Notes: a model not told the origin generated them from the letters alone. A stretch of DNA of 64,000 nt from Branchiostoma belcheri (GCF_001625305.1 NW_017804409.1:718916-782915); one strand, 5' to 3'. Positions 10,649-22,004 are shown, counted from the first letter of the stretch. Program-made: numbers and translations.

Positions 10649-11403
10649 TCGTGAAGCATACGATGTTTTATATTCTGGTAAACACGATTGGCTTAACCAC
10701 GTAAATGACATTCTGAATTACAATGGTCTTGGACAATTCTGGACGAACCCCGGATCATACCAAGTGGATACGATAACCAATCAATTACGATCCCGCCTTC
10801 AAGATATATATATATACAAAAATGGTATAATTCTATTAGTAACAACGCAAAACTTTCTGTTTATACCGCATTAAAGGAAAATTATGGACAAAAACAATAC
10901 CTCTCAAGTATACACAATCTAGATATCCGAAAAGCGATCACAAAATTAAGAATTAGTTGTCATAAATTAAACATAGAAATGGGTCGATACAAGAAAATAC
11001 CAAATGACCAACGGTTCTGTCCATTTTGTCCAAACATGATTGAAAATGAGCACCATTTTATAATGGATTGTACACTATACAATGATAAGCGCCTATTGCT
11101 GTTCACCTTTCTTTCCGCTTGTTCAATTGAATTCAATACGTTAGATGCTATAGATAAATTCAACTACATTCTCAGGGGAGATAACCAATACAGTGTTCAA
11201 ATAGGAAAATACATTAAAGAATGTTTCGATCTTAGAGACCACATGTTAGAGAATAGTTAACCTTTATTGTTACATCATACATATACTCTGTACGTAAGAT
11301 GACGTTATCCACACATGTATGTAGCTTTGTTAGATCTTTAGTTAAGTTGTAGAAGACCATACAAAAGTCTCTGTACTTTTTTGTTGTGTCAATAAAGAAT
11401 CTG
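10649..11403 (+). mobile_element. 5'-truncated non-LTR retrotransposon
   Basis: Inserted into the minisatellite. TATCTAACT occurs at 10640-10648 and again at 11404-11412, a 9-bp target duplication. The element carries the end of an ORF2, a short 3' UTR and terminates at AATAAAGAATCTG. Its 3' part is related to the minus-strand copy at 53609-53985. Confidence 0.85.
10868..11260 (+). pseudogene. LINE ORF2 C-terminal fragment
   Basis: The frame around KLRISCHKLNIEMGRYKK leads into RFCPFCPNMIENEHHFIMDC, a Cys-Cys-His-Cys knuckle (CPFC...HHF..DC) typical of the C-terminus of LINE ORF2 proteins. It then runs to a TAA at 11260. Endonuclease and reverse transcriptase cores are absent, so it is dead by truncation. 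Confidence 0.8.
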
Positions 11404-11412
11404 TATCTAACT

Positions 11413-11625
11413 GTCCCTCCAGAGATCCCACCGGCGCTTGTTGGAGGGCAGGTTTTGAGGGCAAACCGTTGGAAACTAGGAAGAAAACTCGGAGTAGACT
11501 CTGTCTGACTTAGGTTTAACCTTTTACAGTTGTGTGATGCTATCATGACAGGGCTCATACCTAACTGTCCCTCCAGAGATCTCACCGGCGCTAGCGGGAG
11601 GGCAGGACGTGACGGCAGCCCGTTA
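11413..11625. repeat. Minisatellite continuation
   Basis: The last unit and part of another of the array split by the LINE. The final part becomes GC-rich (CACCGGCGCTAGCGGGAGGG) and passes into single-copy DNA, as if the array had expanded from that sequence. Confidence 0.8.
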
Positions 11626-12150
11626 GAAACTCGCTACCGTGTCCTCAACCTCTGGTCTCCCGTTCATCAAAGCCTGTCTGGGGAGAGGATCTGTATTCAT
11701 TAGCCGGAGGCAGGCCGTCCGCCAGCGGGCACGCTCAGGCGCCCTGTCCGACCCGGGGTATTATAGAGGTGCCTCAGGACAAGTTTGGCTGACAGTTTGA
11801 CATTTACTACGGCAGACTGGAGAGAAACGGGACTGACCTGCTGGGTGGAACTGTGACACTTGTGCCACCTGGGTGATTACTGTAGCAACCACAGGGCTGG
11901 AAACTCATTCTTGTGAATAGGAGCACTGGTACACCTAACATTTTATTCAATCAATCAATCAATCAATATATAAATAAAAAATGGTTTATTGCTGAAATCA
12001 CGAACATTGCAGCAGAATTAAAGCTGAATTGCGTTCAAAGATGTGCATCCTTTTTTAAAAACGTTAACGACTGCACAATCTTGGAGTCAAATTCAAATTT
12101 TGCTCAATCACATTTGTACTTAATATATCAAAATTACATTTAACTCTCTT
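11626..12150. other. GC-rich then AT-rich stretch, function unknown
   Basis: 11626-11880 is clearly more GC-rich than its surroundings (GCCAGCGGGCACGCTCAGGC) but shows no ORF with coding features or splice-bounded exon. 11930-12143 is AT-rich with a (CAAT)n run. Confidence 0.35.
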
Positions 12151-12151
12151 A

Positions 12152-12540
12152 AAGGTGCCCAATTCAGTTTTTAGGGCTTGAAATTCAGAAATTTCAAAGT
12201 CAATATTCTACTTACTTTTCTCATACTAAGTTGAAACAACACTATCTCAATGTATTGACATTTGTGGAGGGAAAATGCCCAAAATTGTGACGGAAAACGT
12301 TTTCTGGTATAGGATTCTGGGCTGACCTAACCTAACATTTTAAAGGTGCCAAATGCAGTTTTTAGGGCTTGAAATTCAGATATTTCAAAGTCGATATTCT
12401 ACTCACATACTAAGTTGAAACAACACTATTCCAATGTATATTGACATTTGTGGAGGAATAATACCGAAAATTGTGGCGGAAAACGGTTTCTGGTAGCATT
12501 CTGGGCCGATTTTACGGGTGCCACCCAGAAAATAAAGGTG
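12152..12540. repeat. Tandem pair of about 190 bp
   Basis: Two units starting AAAGGTGCCCAATTCAG (12152) and AAAGGTGCCAAATGCAG (12342), each with TTTTTAGGGCTTGAAATTCAG and ending around GGATTCTGGGC / GCATTCTGGGC. Related to the AAAGGCATCCAATGC family at 13634-14290 and 48390-48600. Confidence 0.8.
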
Positions 12541-12599
12541 CGTAAATGTTACATTATGTCCCTTTAAATTTGGGTGCACAAATGAAAGTACATGTGGGC

Positions 12600-12840
12600 C
12601 CAGTACGTCGATGAAGGTTAGTCATCCAGGCAATAAGAAATGCCAAAAAAAACAGTTACTCAAACAACTGGATATGATTTTGAAAACGGTCAGACGTTTC
12701 AGGTAGCATCCACTACCTTTCGTCAGTGGCACTAGAGAGCTATCAAATTCAGCAGGTTTATAAACACAAACTATTGAATGTTATGCAAATAAAGTGAAGA
12801 CAGTTTGATATTTCAATAGAAGACCACACGTCGACAAAAC
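12600..12840 (+). repeat. Half copy of an F-type palindromic element
   Basis: CAACTGGATATGATTTTGAA, GTCAGACGTTTCAGGTAGCA and ACTACCTTTCGTCAGTGGC match the left half of the palindrome at 15860-16445. Confidence 0.75.
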
Positions 12841-13448
12841 ATAGACAAAGGCTTCAAGTGCCTGAGAGATCTACCCGTAGCCCCCCTCGCTCCTCCCTGT
12901 GAGGGTGGGGTTTCAGAGCAGACAGTACAATTACCTTTGCCCATAGAAGCCTATGGTAAAATACACTAAAACAAGTCCCAATGAAAGTACTTTTTTATAT
13001 TTCAATCTCAAAAATTCTTCTGCACCCGAGAGCTAGAAGAGTCTGCTTTTTAAATATAGAAAGAAAATAGGGGGTTGACCAGCTCAAACTCTTACAACAG
13101 CTGACAACAGTGAACAAACCCTACTTTGACCTAATTTTCTCATGTATCCATCCGCCCTGGGCAGGTCAGACCTCATCACCCAGGTCTCTCATTACGCCCA
13201 CTAAACTGGTGAAATGAACAAAATTTCACCAAAGTAGGAAGGTTTAGACCCTACCTGTTTCTTCTTGCCCAAATTCTCCAAGCTGGACCCAAATTTTCAA
13301 GAGAAAAAAATTCCTCGTTCCCACCAGTCTCTAACTCCTCGGACCCAGTATTCAAGTATTTCTAGCCCTGCCCCCAGTGTTCTATATTCTATGTGCCTAG
13401 CTGAAGAAAGCATGGCCGCAGGCAGTGAGACAGGAAGGATCGATACTT
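12841..13448. other. No feature recognised
   Basis: Contains GATCTACCCGTAGCCCCCCT, also present near 16190 beside the related palindrome, so the first 100 bases belong to that family. The rest is unassigned. Confidence 0.4.
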
Positions 13449-13633
13449 GGTAGGATGATTGATTAGATAGGTTAGATAGTTTTACAATTATCTTAAATGA
13501 GACGGTAGCCCCATGACCTTAGATACTAAAGAAGGGGATATGTATATTTCATAGGAATAATTTGCGAAAGGACTTGTTAACCTGCCAAAGAGTTACATAG
13601 TTTCAAACCAGGGTTGTTGATGCTGAATTGCTT

Positions 13634-14290
13634 AAAGGCATCCAATGCGATTTCAGGGCAGCAAAACTGAAAATATTCTGAATAAGGCAATCTTTGTGGT
13701 ATTGACACATACTGCTTCACATTAGCACATTTGAGTCAGTATTCTATACTTTTGGTCTTTTAAAAAATGCAGAAACAAGCCCCAAGATGAGTCCTTTATT
13801 TTCTGTGTGGCACCCTACAAATCAGCCAAGGGCCCTTCCAGTGACCATTTTCCGTAAGAATTTTGGGAATTTTTGCACCATGAGGGTCAATATACACTGG
13901 GATAGTGTGGTTTCAACTTAGTATGTAGGTAAATGTCTAGAATATTGGCTGTGAAAGATCGGGTTTTCATGCCGTAAACCTGCACTGGATACATTTACAG
14001 GCATGCAATGCAATTTCAGGGCGAAAAAGCGGGATTTTCAAAGTCAACTTACTAGTCATTCTTTTAAAGTATTAAATTGAATCATTCTTATTCCATAGCA
14101 TACTGATATCTGTGAGGCAAAAATGCGATGTCACCGACGGAAAACGGTTGCCTGTTTTGTATCGTAGACTGGTTCTAGCCAGTCTACCATTTATGGACGG
14201 TACACTAAACAAAATAAAGAGACACCTCACATAGCTTGTTTGGGGGCTATTTCAAATGTTTCAAGTATAAAATGGTGATGAAAATGTGCT
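13634..14290. repeat. Two diverged copies of an interspersed repeat
   Basis: AAAGGCATCCAATGCGATTT (13634) and AGGCATGCAATGCAATTTCA (about 13999) begin related units that include GACGGAAAACGGTTGCCTG and CAGACAGATTTCCTCATCTA. Relatives are at 48390-48600 and, for the last part, in an RPL34 intron at 34345-34545. Confidence 0.65.
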
Positions 14291-14439
14291 ACGAAATGGC
14301 AGTAAATGTCAATGTCAGACAGATTTCCTCATCTAGAATATTTTCTACTTTGCCTCCATGAAATTGAATCGAATGCTTTTAACATAACCCTGACTATACT
14401 GCAAATTAAGACGGTCTGGGCTGCTTTTATTGCCCATAC

Positions 14440-14800
14440 CATTATATGCCTTAAGTACCAGAGTTATCAACCAAAGATTGAGGTGTTCAAGAATTCATTC
14501 TTTCCTAGAACTATCGCAAAGTGGAACTCGCTGTCACCAAGTACAGTAGGGGCATTGTCATTAGATAGCTTTAAACAATGTCATTAGATAGCTTTAAACA
14601 ATGTCTAGAGTTAGATGTTCAAGGGTTAGGTGTAACAAGTTGATCGGTGTGATATAGCTAGTTGCCGCCGCGCCGTGTGTCTGCGAAGCTGGTGTGTTAC
14701 GCCGAAGGGCGGTGATACCGGCTATACAGATACAGAAGCTTGTGTGTTGCGCCGAAAGGCGGTTATACCGGCTATACTGATACAGATACATACCACCAAG
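14440..14800 (+). mobile_element. LINE 3' end with repetitive tail
   Basis: The frame reads YQSYQPKIEVFKNSFFPRTI, AKWNSLSPSTVGALSLDSFK: the F-F-P-R-T-I...W-N-S-L-P...S-F-K signature of LINE ORF2 C-termini. The 20-bp segment CATTAGATAGCTTTAAACAA is duplicated at 14560-14600. The tail consists of ATACCGGCTATACTGATACA / GGTGTGTTACGCCGAAGGGC units also found at 59505-59705. Confidence 0.75.
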
Positions 14801-15001
14801 AGGGTTCATTCTTTGACCAGAATTGCGAACCTGATTTGATTACGATGTGCTTTGCTTCAATATGACCTACAGGTCATCCAACTCCTGCCAATTGAACCGT
14901 TCTAAAGACGAGAAACGTGTTCTGAAAATCGTCTGATCATGAAAACGCAGGATTCGTACATTTGAAAATGGAACTGATTTTTTTGTCTAGTCTATACCTC
15001 A

Positions 15002-15398
15002 GGCCATGTTGATTTGATTATATGGATGAAATCCGTGCGCGTATGAATTTTCTTCCGTTTCAAAAGAAAAATAAAATTTCAACCATACTGTAAATCGTAA
15101 AAAGCAGCTGCAAAATATATGCCGTAAATTGCAAAAAAAATATTGAAAAACGATACCAATGTCGTAGCCAATACCAAAATCAATTCCAAAGGAAAGGAAC
15201 AAAATGTGAAGAACTAAAAATGAAGTGTCTATCATTCACCATAACATACTCTGAGTGTTTAGTCACTTGTTCAACCTTCATGACCACGTAGATTTCATAA
15301 TGAAGGCAACTTTTTTTACCACCATTTTTTTTCGCACGCTCGCATCAGTTTTGGGTGTTCCAAGAGGATGTCATCCCTATAATCAAATCAAGATGGCC
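15002..15398. mobile_element. H3 family MITE
   Basis: Ends GGCCATGTTGATTTGATTAT and ATAATCAAATCAAGATGGCC. Flanks are TCA and TTA, so the duplication has one mismatch. Confidence 0.8.
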
Positions 15399-15426
15399 TT
15401 AGGTGTGTCTTAGACAACTAAGTTTA

Positions 15427-15833
15427 GGCCACAGCAAGTAATTTTTATGGATGACATCAGCGCGCGCATTAATTTTCGCCTGATTTTGGAAAAACAAGAA
15501 ATTTTGTTGCCTTCTGACAGTGGTCAACATGCCGAAAATTGGCAAAGATGTCTGTTGCCATACCGGAAGGTGGATGACAGATAACTATGAAGAGAGGAGA
15601 CAAGAAAAGGCTCTTATTTAATGTTTTGTTTCTTACTTTGATGCAGTGATATGTGATGCTGGCTGTGTATATGTCATGTTCCCACTGAATCAAAACCATT
15701 TGTACCATGATTGAGTCAAAATTTTAAAATGTAGGAATCTTGTTTTTTCGGCCCGCCTTGTTTTTTTTCGCCCGCTCGCATTAAATTTCGTGTCTGCGGA
15801 GGATGTCATCCATAAAATTGACTTGCTGTGGCC
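15427..15833. mobile_element. H2 family MITE
   Basis: TTA on both sides; ends GGCCACAGCAAGTAATTTTT and its complement. A minus-strand ORF at 15469-15708 recurs in the other H2 copies (39035, 50543, 63062). That reflects recent copying; it has no transposase features. Confidence 0.85.
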
Positions 15834-15859
15834 TTACGTGGACTAAGTGTTGCATAGTA

Positions 15860-16245
15860 TGTCTATGAAGGTTAGACATCCAGGTAATACGATACGCCAA
15901 AAAACAGTTACTCAAGCAACTGGATATGATTTTGAAAACGTCAGACGTTTCAGCTAGTATCCACTAGCTTTCGTCAGTGACTGAGAGACCAGAGGGGAAA
16001 TGCAGGTTTATAAGCACAACCTGTTGATTGATATGCAAATAAAGTGAAGACAATTTTTTGGAAGTCGAAAAAGGAACAAAGGTCAGACAAGTCAAGACAA
16101 GATAATGCAAATTAGTCTGAAAGCTCCTGTTATACAGGACAGGTCCTCGGGGCTGGGAGTGCCAAATACCAAGTGCCGGAAAGATCGACCCGTAGCCCCC
16201 CTTCCCTGTTGAGGGTGGGGTTGTACATTCTTTCATATATTGCCT

Positions 16246-16286
<41 letters not shown>

Positions 16287-16445
16287 CCCCTTATTTGCAT
16301 ATCAATCAATAGGTTGTGCTTATAAACCTGCATTTCCCCTCTGGTCTCTCAGTCACTGACAAAAGCTAGTGGATACTATAGCTAGCTGAAACGTCTGACG
16401 TTTTCAAAATCATATCCAGTTGCTTGAGTAACTGTTTTTTGGCGT
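15860..16445. mobile_element. Palindromic element with (AT)n at its centre
   Basis: CAACTGGATATGATTTTGAA, ACGTCAGACGTTTCAGCTAG and TGCAGGTTTATAAGCACAAC on the left are mirrored by 16290-16440. The arms are about 160 bp. The centre holds a (TA)n run (16245-16285) and the unique-looking 16040-16240. Confidence 0.85.
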
Positions 16446-16662
16446 GTTGCATAGTATCTCCGAGTTGATGTGATCAGAAAGACTAACTCTTCCACAACTC
16501 GAACTCGAAAGCTTTTGACACATAGGAAAGGTTTGACCCAAGGTTATATCATGTGGGGATTGTTATATCCTACCTGACAGAGATATGGAATAACGAACTA
16601 GTCACTGTCAGACCAGCGAACCCAGGGTTATTAATGGTGACCTTGTGTGAGGGGATGACTCC

Positions 16663-17010
16663 AAGGCCGTGTTCATATGAAGTCAGTGAAGGCGCTTTAC
16701 ATGTGGTTTCCCCCGAAGCCGGTTTCAAGTGGCCCCATCTGAACACTCCAAATCACATTGAAAGCGCCTTGATCCCAAAACATTTCTAGAGCTGGGAGGG
16801 GGGCACCAGCAAGCAGGTCGTTGACCTCTAACATTAATAACACGCTACCTAGCGTGTTTTCATCAGGGTTTTCATCAAAGAACAATTTATGCAGTTTCGG
16901 AGAATCGTGATCGGGCACAGTTTGAAAGGAATGTATGGCACGTGGACCAGATGTGACGAATGCGAGTTACCCGTATCGCGGTTCGGGTGGTTTCATATGA
17001 ACAAGGCCTA
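16663..17010. mobile_element. Putative TIR element
   Basis: AAGGCCGTGTTCATATGAA near the left edge is mirrored by TTTCATATGAACAAGGCCT on the right. No coding capacity; the ORF at 16553-16789 has no recognisable feature. Confidence 0.55.
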
Positions 17011-17182
17011 AAATCGCCCATGCAGTCCGACCTCATATACTAGTATGTAGATGTCAGAATTTGGACAAGAAAATTACATCGTTTCATTTTTGCTCAAGCA
17101 TAGATTGAATGGATACATCTAAAACATACATTCATGTTCTCTTAGATTGGGTTACTCATCATCATCATCATGCCTCCGGATT

Positions 17183-17420
17183 ATATGATATGATATGATA
17201 TAATATGATATGATATGAATCTTTATTGCATGTTCTTGCCCAGATGGGCTAAATGCACAAGAGGATATCCAGTATGTAAAACATGAGTATTTCATACTGG
17301 TACGCTATATTCTAATGCAAAGTACTAGGAATCTATACATTACAATTATACTAATCCGGTGAGGTACACTTGATAAAGTTACTCCAGTATGTCCTATTGG
17401 GTTACTATTTGACGTCTATA
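17183..17420 (-). mobile_element. LINE-like 3' tail with (ATATC)n
   Basis: On the minus strand, GCAATAAAGATTCATATCATATCATA-type sequence (polyadenylation-like motif followed by short tandem repeats) ends an otherwise non-coding stretch. This is the usual look of a CR1/L2-like 3' end; identification is tentative. Confidence 0.4.
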
Positions 17421-17494
17421 GCTACTAAAATGATATGATATTCAGTCTAGGTATTGGCGCTAAAAAGTAACATACATACTCACATATCCGTGAA

Positions 17495-17690
17495 TAGTTT
17501 CATCGGGTTGGTAAGTCACTGAGTGAAGAGACTCTTTCTACACAACCAAATCTTTTATTCAGCCGACGTTTCGGTGCATGACCGTCTGTCACCTTCCTCA
17601 TTGCCCTGAGTAAGGTGACAGACGGTCACGGAAACTCGGCTGAATAAAATATTGGGTTGTGTAGAAAGAGTCTCGTACTCACATACATGT
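17495..17690. repeat. F-type palindrome, short
   Basis: AAGAGACTCTTTCTACACAA...CCGACGTTTCGGTGCATGAC is mirrored by GGTGACAGACGGTCACGGAA...TTGTGTAGAAAGAGTCTC. Arms of about 75 bp, almost no loop. Confidence 0.8.
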
Positions 17691-17789
17691 ATCTCAAATT
17701 GCGGATACTGTAGTGTGCTGATCATCATCACCATCGCACACTGGGGCATTCCCCTACTATTCTTCAAAAGGTGTAGTGGGTTGAATAGC

Positions 17790-18180
17790 AAAGTTCTTTC
17801 TATCACAACCATTTATTTTTCAAGCCGACGTTTCGATGACCTTCTGTCATCTTCATCAGGGCAATTCTGACTGGTTTACTGTGCACTGACACTAGATGTT
17901 ACTTGGTGCATAGTGCACTAAAGGTGTTACATAGTTCATAGTGCACTTAAGCTAGTTTTGTCTGTTTACAATGCGTTCCGTTAGCTTAAGTGCACTATGA
18001 ACTATGTAACACCTTTAGTCCACTATGCACCAAGTAACATCTAGTGCCAGTGCAGAGTAAACCAGTCAGTATTGCCCTGATGAAGATGACAGACGGTCAT
18101 CGAAACGTTGGCTTGAAAAAATAAATGGTTGTGATAGAAAGAACTTTGCTATTCAGTCGTTTACCAACCTGATGAAATTA
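17790..18180. mobile_element. F-type palindrome, arms about 165 bp
   Basis: Left arm: AAAGTTCTTTCTATCACAAC, CCGACGTTTCGATGACCTTC, TAGATGTTACTTGGTGCATA. The right arm (from about 18000) mirrors it, including GATGAAGATGACAGACGGTC. Loop near 17955-17990. The GTGCACTGA...TAGATGTTACT unit inside is the one amplified in tandem at 32170-32447. Confidence 0.85.
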
Positions 18181-18189
18181 TTTACGGGA

Positions 18190-18600
18190 GTAGTGGGTTG
18201 TTTAACGTGCGTGTGGTGTGGCTCTCTATTTACGTGCATGGGGTGTGAACCTCCATTTATATCGTCCTATTCAAGAGGACGTCCCTAACCAAAGCTAGGT
18301 TGTTTTAATGGCTTAACGACATTGATTTACGGTTAACGATTTTGTTTTGACGCTTGGTTGTTTTGTAACTTTATGTATTGTTTAATGTGTCGGTTTCATT
18401 GTTTTCATGTGTAACTTGTTGTCACGTACAGGGCATTCCTGAAAAGCAGTATTTTTAAATAGCACTGTTTAATTAAAACAGAAATAAATAAATAAATACA
18501 ACTTACACAACACAGGGGTATGGCTGGAGGATTCGAACCCAGGACCGATGGGTTCCGGGCCAGACACCCAACCATTACGCCTCACGATCCCACTTTAGTC
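18190..18600 (-). mobile_element. tRNA-derived SINE
   Basis: On the minus strand the head has a box A-like segment (GCGTAATGGTTGGGTG) and box B GGGTTCGAATCC. It is followed by a body with AATGGAGGTTCACACCCCAT and ACGCACGTTAAACAACCCAC, matching the SINE at 47975-48385. It is not a working tRNA: it merges into a 400-bp repeat. Confidence 0.75.
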
Positions 18601-19118
18601 TGTCACTTTATAACACATTTATTGTGATTTAAATCATACCCCAGGCAATTACAATTTACCAACTTTGAACCGTCTTTTATTTGAAGGATCATAAATTCGT
18701 TTTTGGCGATTACCGTCGCCAGTATTTCATAGCTGCGGCACGGTTCGCAAATTAACCTCTGAAACATCTCACAGACGTAATGGATTTCCTGGCAGTCACG
18801 TGCACTACCGATGTGTGACAGGGACCTTAGGGTTATCGCGCTTATGGTAGAGGAGAAGACGAATTGTCTACTTTTTTTTAACGGAGTAGTTCAATGCAAG
18901 GCCTATACGACCACTTCTCGGCATTGAACTAGAAATATGAGAGAAACATGGCTATGTCAAGAGATGGTGGTGAACGTTTGGTTTGAAAGCCTGTAGATTG
19001 TAGGTTGGTGGGAAACACTTGTCAGGCAGGGAATTCCAAAGCTTGGCCGTTCGGGGAAAGAACTATCCCCTTAACTTTCTCGTGAGTTCATTGCACCGAT
19101 AGTGATTCGTCATGGCTT
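18601..19118. other. No feature recognised
   Basis: No ORF, exon or repeat end that I can support. Confidence 0.4.
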
Positions 19119-19120
19119 TA

Positions 19121-19156
<36 letters not shown>

Positions 19157-19220
19157 CGGTGGGTGGGTGTTTGTGTGCGTGTGTATCGGTGAGTGTGGCT
19201 GCATGTGTGTGTGTGTGTGC

Positions 19221-19288
<68 letters not shown>

Positions 19289-19321
19289 TTAGGTATGTAG
19301 GTATGTGTAGATGTGTGCGTG

Positions 19322-19398
<77 letters not shown>

Positions 19399-19535
19399 CT
19401 ATATATGTATGTATGTATTTATAAATGTATGTATGTGTATACGTATATGTGTATGTGTATGTGCATGTATGTATGTGTGTGTGTGTAGGTGTATTTATGT
19501 ATGTATGTGTGTAGGTGTATTTATATGTGTTTGTG
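19119..19535. repeat. Compound GT microsatellite
   Basis: Three long (GT)n runs separated by short variants (GGTGGGTGGGTGTTTG, GTTTAGGTATGTAGGTATG), then a (TATG)n-rich tail to about 19535. The Val-Cys ORFs are artefacts. Confidence 0.95.
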
Positions 19536-20229
19536 TCTATGTGTGAAACCTCACAAAAATAACTGTCCAGTTCACGGCCTACTCTGGAACCCTATCCAAA
19601 TCACCAGGACGGCATTTGATCAATGCCCACGGTGGGAATAATCGTGAAAAAAATGCCTAAATTGCCCCAATTAGCCTGCCTTTCTGCCAAAATTAGTTAG
19701 GCCAGAACTGGACCCTTGCTTCTATTACCTTGCTTCGTTAAAACTTAACATATGATTGATGTGGTCAGTTAGAACTAGTGTCTCTTTGCCCTGCGTCTTT
19801 TTTAACAAAGGAGAATATCCACCGAGCGTACTGTCGGGTCACATTCGTGGCAGGCCGGTGATAGAAAAAAGACGCCACACAGCGGAGGGTGCCGGTACTG
19901 CAGTTGCCCTGTCCTTGGTGCTGAACTCACTATCGGCGCGGTTTCATTCGTCGCAGGTCGCCGAATGATTTGGATGACTTTCAATTTTGATGATTTTCAA
20001 ACAGGTTGTGACAGAACCGACCGCCGACAGATGTAAGACAGGATTTTCCATAACAAGACAACTGAATTCTACAGGACAAATTCAAAACTATCCTAATAAT
20101 GCCATCCGTTTGCAATCGTGCGACATAGTACGACATAGACTAGTGACAGGGCCTATAATTATATTTCAGTCCATACTACATTGTACTTCTTGCGGAAAAT
20201 TACGTTGTGTCAACAAAGTGGTGAGTTAA
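19536..20229. other. Unassigned; part shared with 54700-54830
   Basis: 19995-20080 (TGTGACAGAACCGACCGCC, then TAACAAGACAACTGAATTCT) resembles 54745-54820 (TGTGACAGAACCAACTGC, GTGACAAGACGGCTGAATTT). It is an interspersed repeat of unknown type. No gene identified. Confidence 0.4.
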
Positions 20230-20480
20230 ATTAATGTTAAATTCTGTAAAGTAAAGTTGTCTAGATTCAAAGTGCTTGTTCTTGCATCTTTGTTCTCAAT
20301 CACATAGCTGCTATATAATACATTTATTTGAGAATCTTCCAGTTTTGCACTGGGGTAAGTTTGGAATAGTCCACTCTTGTGTCGGAGGGAGATGGACTGA
20401 AATATGCTGTATTTGCTCCCAAGCAAATGTCGGCCTTTCTAGTTTTTCTGCGTCTTTCCCGTGTTGCTTATCATATCTAT
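20230..20480 (+). repeat. Interspersed repeat with a copy at 44285-44500
   Basis: CAGTTTTGCACTGGGGTAAG, GGAGGGAGATGGACTGAAAT and GCTCCCAAGCAAATGTCGGC occur in the same order in both copies. No terminal structure seen. Confidence 0.75.
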
Positions 20481-20532
20481 ACGCTGTCTCATTTTAAAAG
20501 TCTACATTAAAGAGCCTCCTTCTTTACCATAA

Positions 20533-20916
20533 GGCCATGTTGATTTGATTATATGGATGACATCCTCCGGGAACCCCAAAATTGATGCGCGCGTGCGAAT
20601 AAAAAAAAAGTTTTGCAAAAAAAAAAGTTGTTTTCATTATGAAATCTACGTGGTCATGAGGGTTGAACAAATGGGACAGAATATGGTTTGGCGAATAATC
20701 TAGTCTTCAAGTTCATTTCTTTACAATTTCGTCTTTTTTCGTTTGATTTTGGCATTCTACGACATTGGTATGTTTTTTTTTGTAACTTACGGTATATTTT
20801 TGCTCATTTTGCAACTGTTTTGTACGATTTACAGTATGGTTGAAAACTTTTTTTTTGAAACGGCCGAAAATTAATGCGCGCGTGGATGTCATCCAAATAA
20901 TCAAATCAACCTGGCC
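20533..20916. mobile_element. H3 family MITE
   Basis: TAA on both sides, ends GGCCATGTTGATTTGATTAT and ATAATCAAATCAACCTGGCC. Confidence 0.85.
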
Positions 20917-21321
20917 TAATCATACACCGTTTCATTTCTGAGTAAAAAGCGCCCCCAAACATTTCTGTGTAGAACTACATTTCCGGTGTTGAAGTACATA
21001 AAATAGGAACGGATAGCCCACATAAAGTTTGCCAAAACCAACTTTCACAGAGGGTCTGATCCTACGAGTGGAGAGTAACATTCCAAATAACACTCCTGGA
21101 ATGTCTTTAGGTTAATTTCTAAGCTATAAAAAGTAAATGGGAAAAGGTTCCACAGCTTTTTTTCAGGCTGTAGAGTCAGTGGGTTGTTAGTCCAACCAAT
21201 GTGTGTAGGACACAGTATGGGAAGGCAGAGCCCATCCCTCTCTTTCCACCGTCTTCTACCTCCCCAACCGAAGTGAAGTACCCATTGTACACGTAGAGGT
21301 GGAGTGAGAAAAGTTGTGTAA
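20917..21321. other. No feature recognised
   Basis: Part of a 167-codon minus-strand ORF (21045-21548) lies here, but the ORF runs into the H1 element and has no domain I can name. Confidence 0.4.
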
Positions 21322-21644
21322 GGCCACACCAATTTAATTTCTTGGTTAATGGATTTTTCTAGAAAAATAATGGAGCGGGCGGGCGAAAGAATAAAAATAA
21401 AAACAGGCCTAGGCATCCTATTATGGCCCAAAATGACAAACAATGAATTTTTAACTTTTAATGATACCATTGCATTGAAAGATGAAATAACAGTAACAAC
21501 TTGGAAGGAAAAGACTGTTTTCAACTGTTCAGGGCAAAATATGAGCATTTTGCAGTGGATTCTGAAATTTTCATTTTTATTTGAAAATCAAAAAAAAAAT
21601 GAGGCGGGGGAATCCGTTAACCAAGAAATTAAATTGGTGTGGCC
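21322..21644. mobile_element. H1 family MITE
   Basis: GGCCACACCAATTTAATT at the left, complement at the right, TAA duplicated. The interior lacks the 22- to 30-codon segment around the middle found in longer copies. Confidence 0.85.
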
Positions 21645-21647
21645 TAA

Positions 21648-22004
21648 AGTGACTTTTTTTCTTACCTGAAATCTAAGCTCTAATAACGTTTAACATGTTA
21701 AACCCAAGAAAGTCAACCCAAGAATGAGACATTTACTTCTTTAATTTCCTTGACGTATGATAAATAATATAATTATTCCACCAGGCTACTGCATATGATG
21801 TGAAGTGAACCCCATTTACAGTTTGGTAACTTCTCTAGATTTCTTACAATGGGGTCATCCATTTACCAAACTACATGCAAAACTTTCCACAAAATAAAAC
21901 AAAAGATCCCAGCTCACAATACATAAAACTTGATGTCAAATTCTTCAAGGCATTTAGCCGATCGCAGATATCAGCATGCTATAGGATAAGTTTGATTCAA
22001 CTTA
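21648..22004. other. No feature recognised
   Basis: AT-rich spacer between two H1 insertions. ACAGTTTGGTAACTTCTC and TCATCCATTTACCAAACTA form a short imperfect inverted pair. Confidence 0.4.

Larger units (their letters stand above)
9155..13634. mobile_element. Candidate composite bounded by 186-bp inverted repeats
   Basis: 9155-9340 and 13449-13634 are inverted copies of equal length. The outer 19 bases (TAAGCAATTCAGCATCAAC) mirror perfectly, and TA ends both sides. Between them lie a minisatellite, a LINE insertion and other repeats, but no transposase-like ORF. Either a 4.5-kb non-autonomous element invaded by other repeats, or two small elements in opposite orientation. Confidence 0.5.

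Noticed and set aside
16245..16285. (TA)n run as a promoter TATA element
   Set aside because: It is the centre of a palindromic transposon and has no gene downstream.
19102..19546. Long Val-Cys and Thr-His ORFs over GT/CA repeats (also 333-595, 8391-8753)
   Set aside because: They are translations of microsatellites and occur on both strands.
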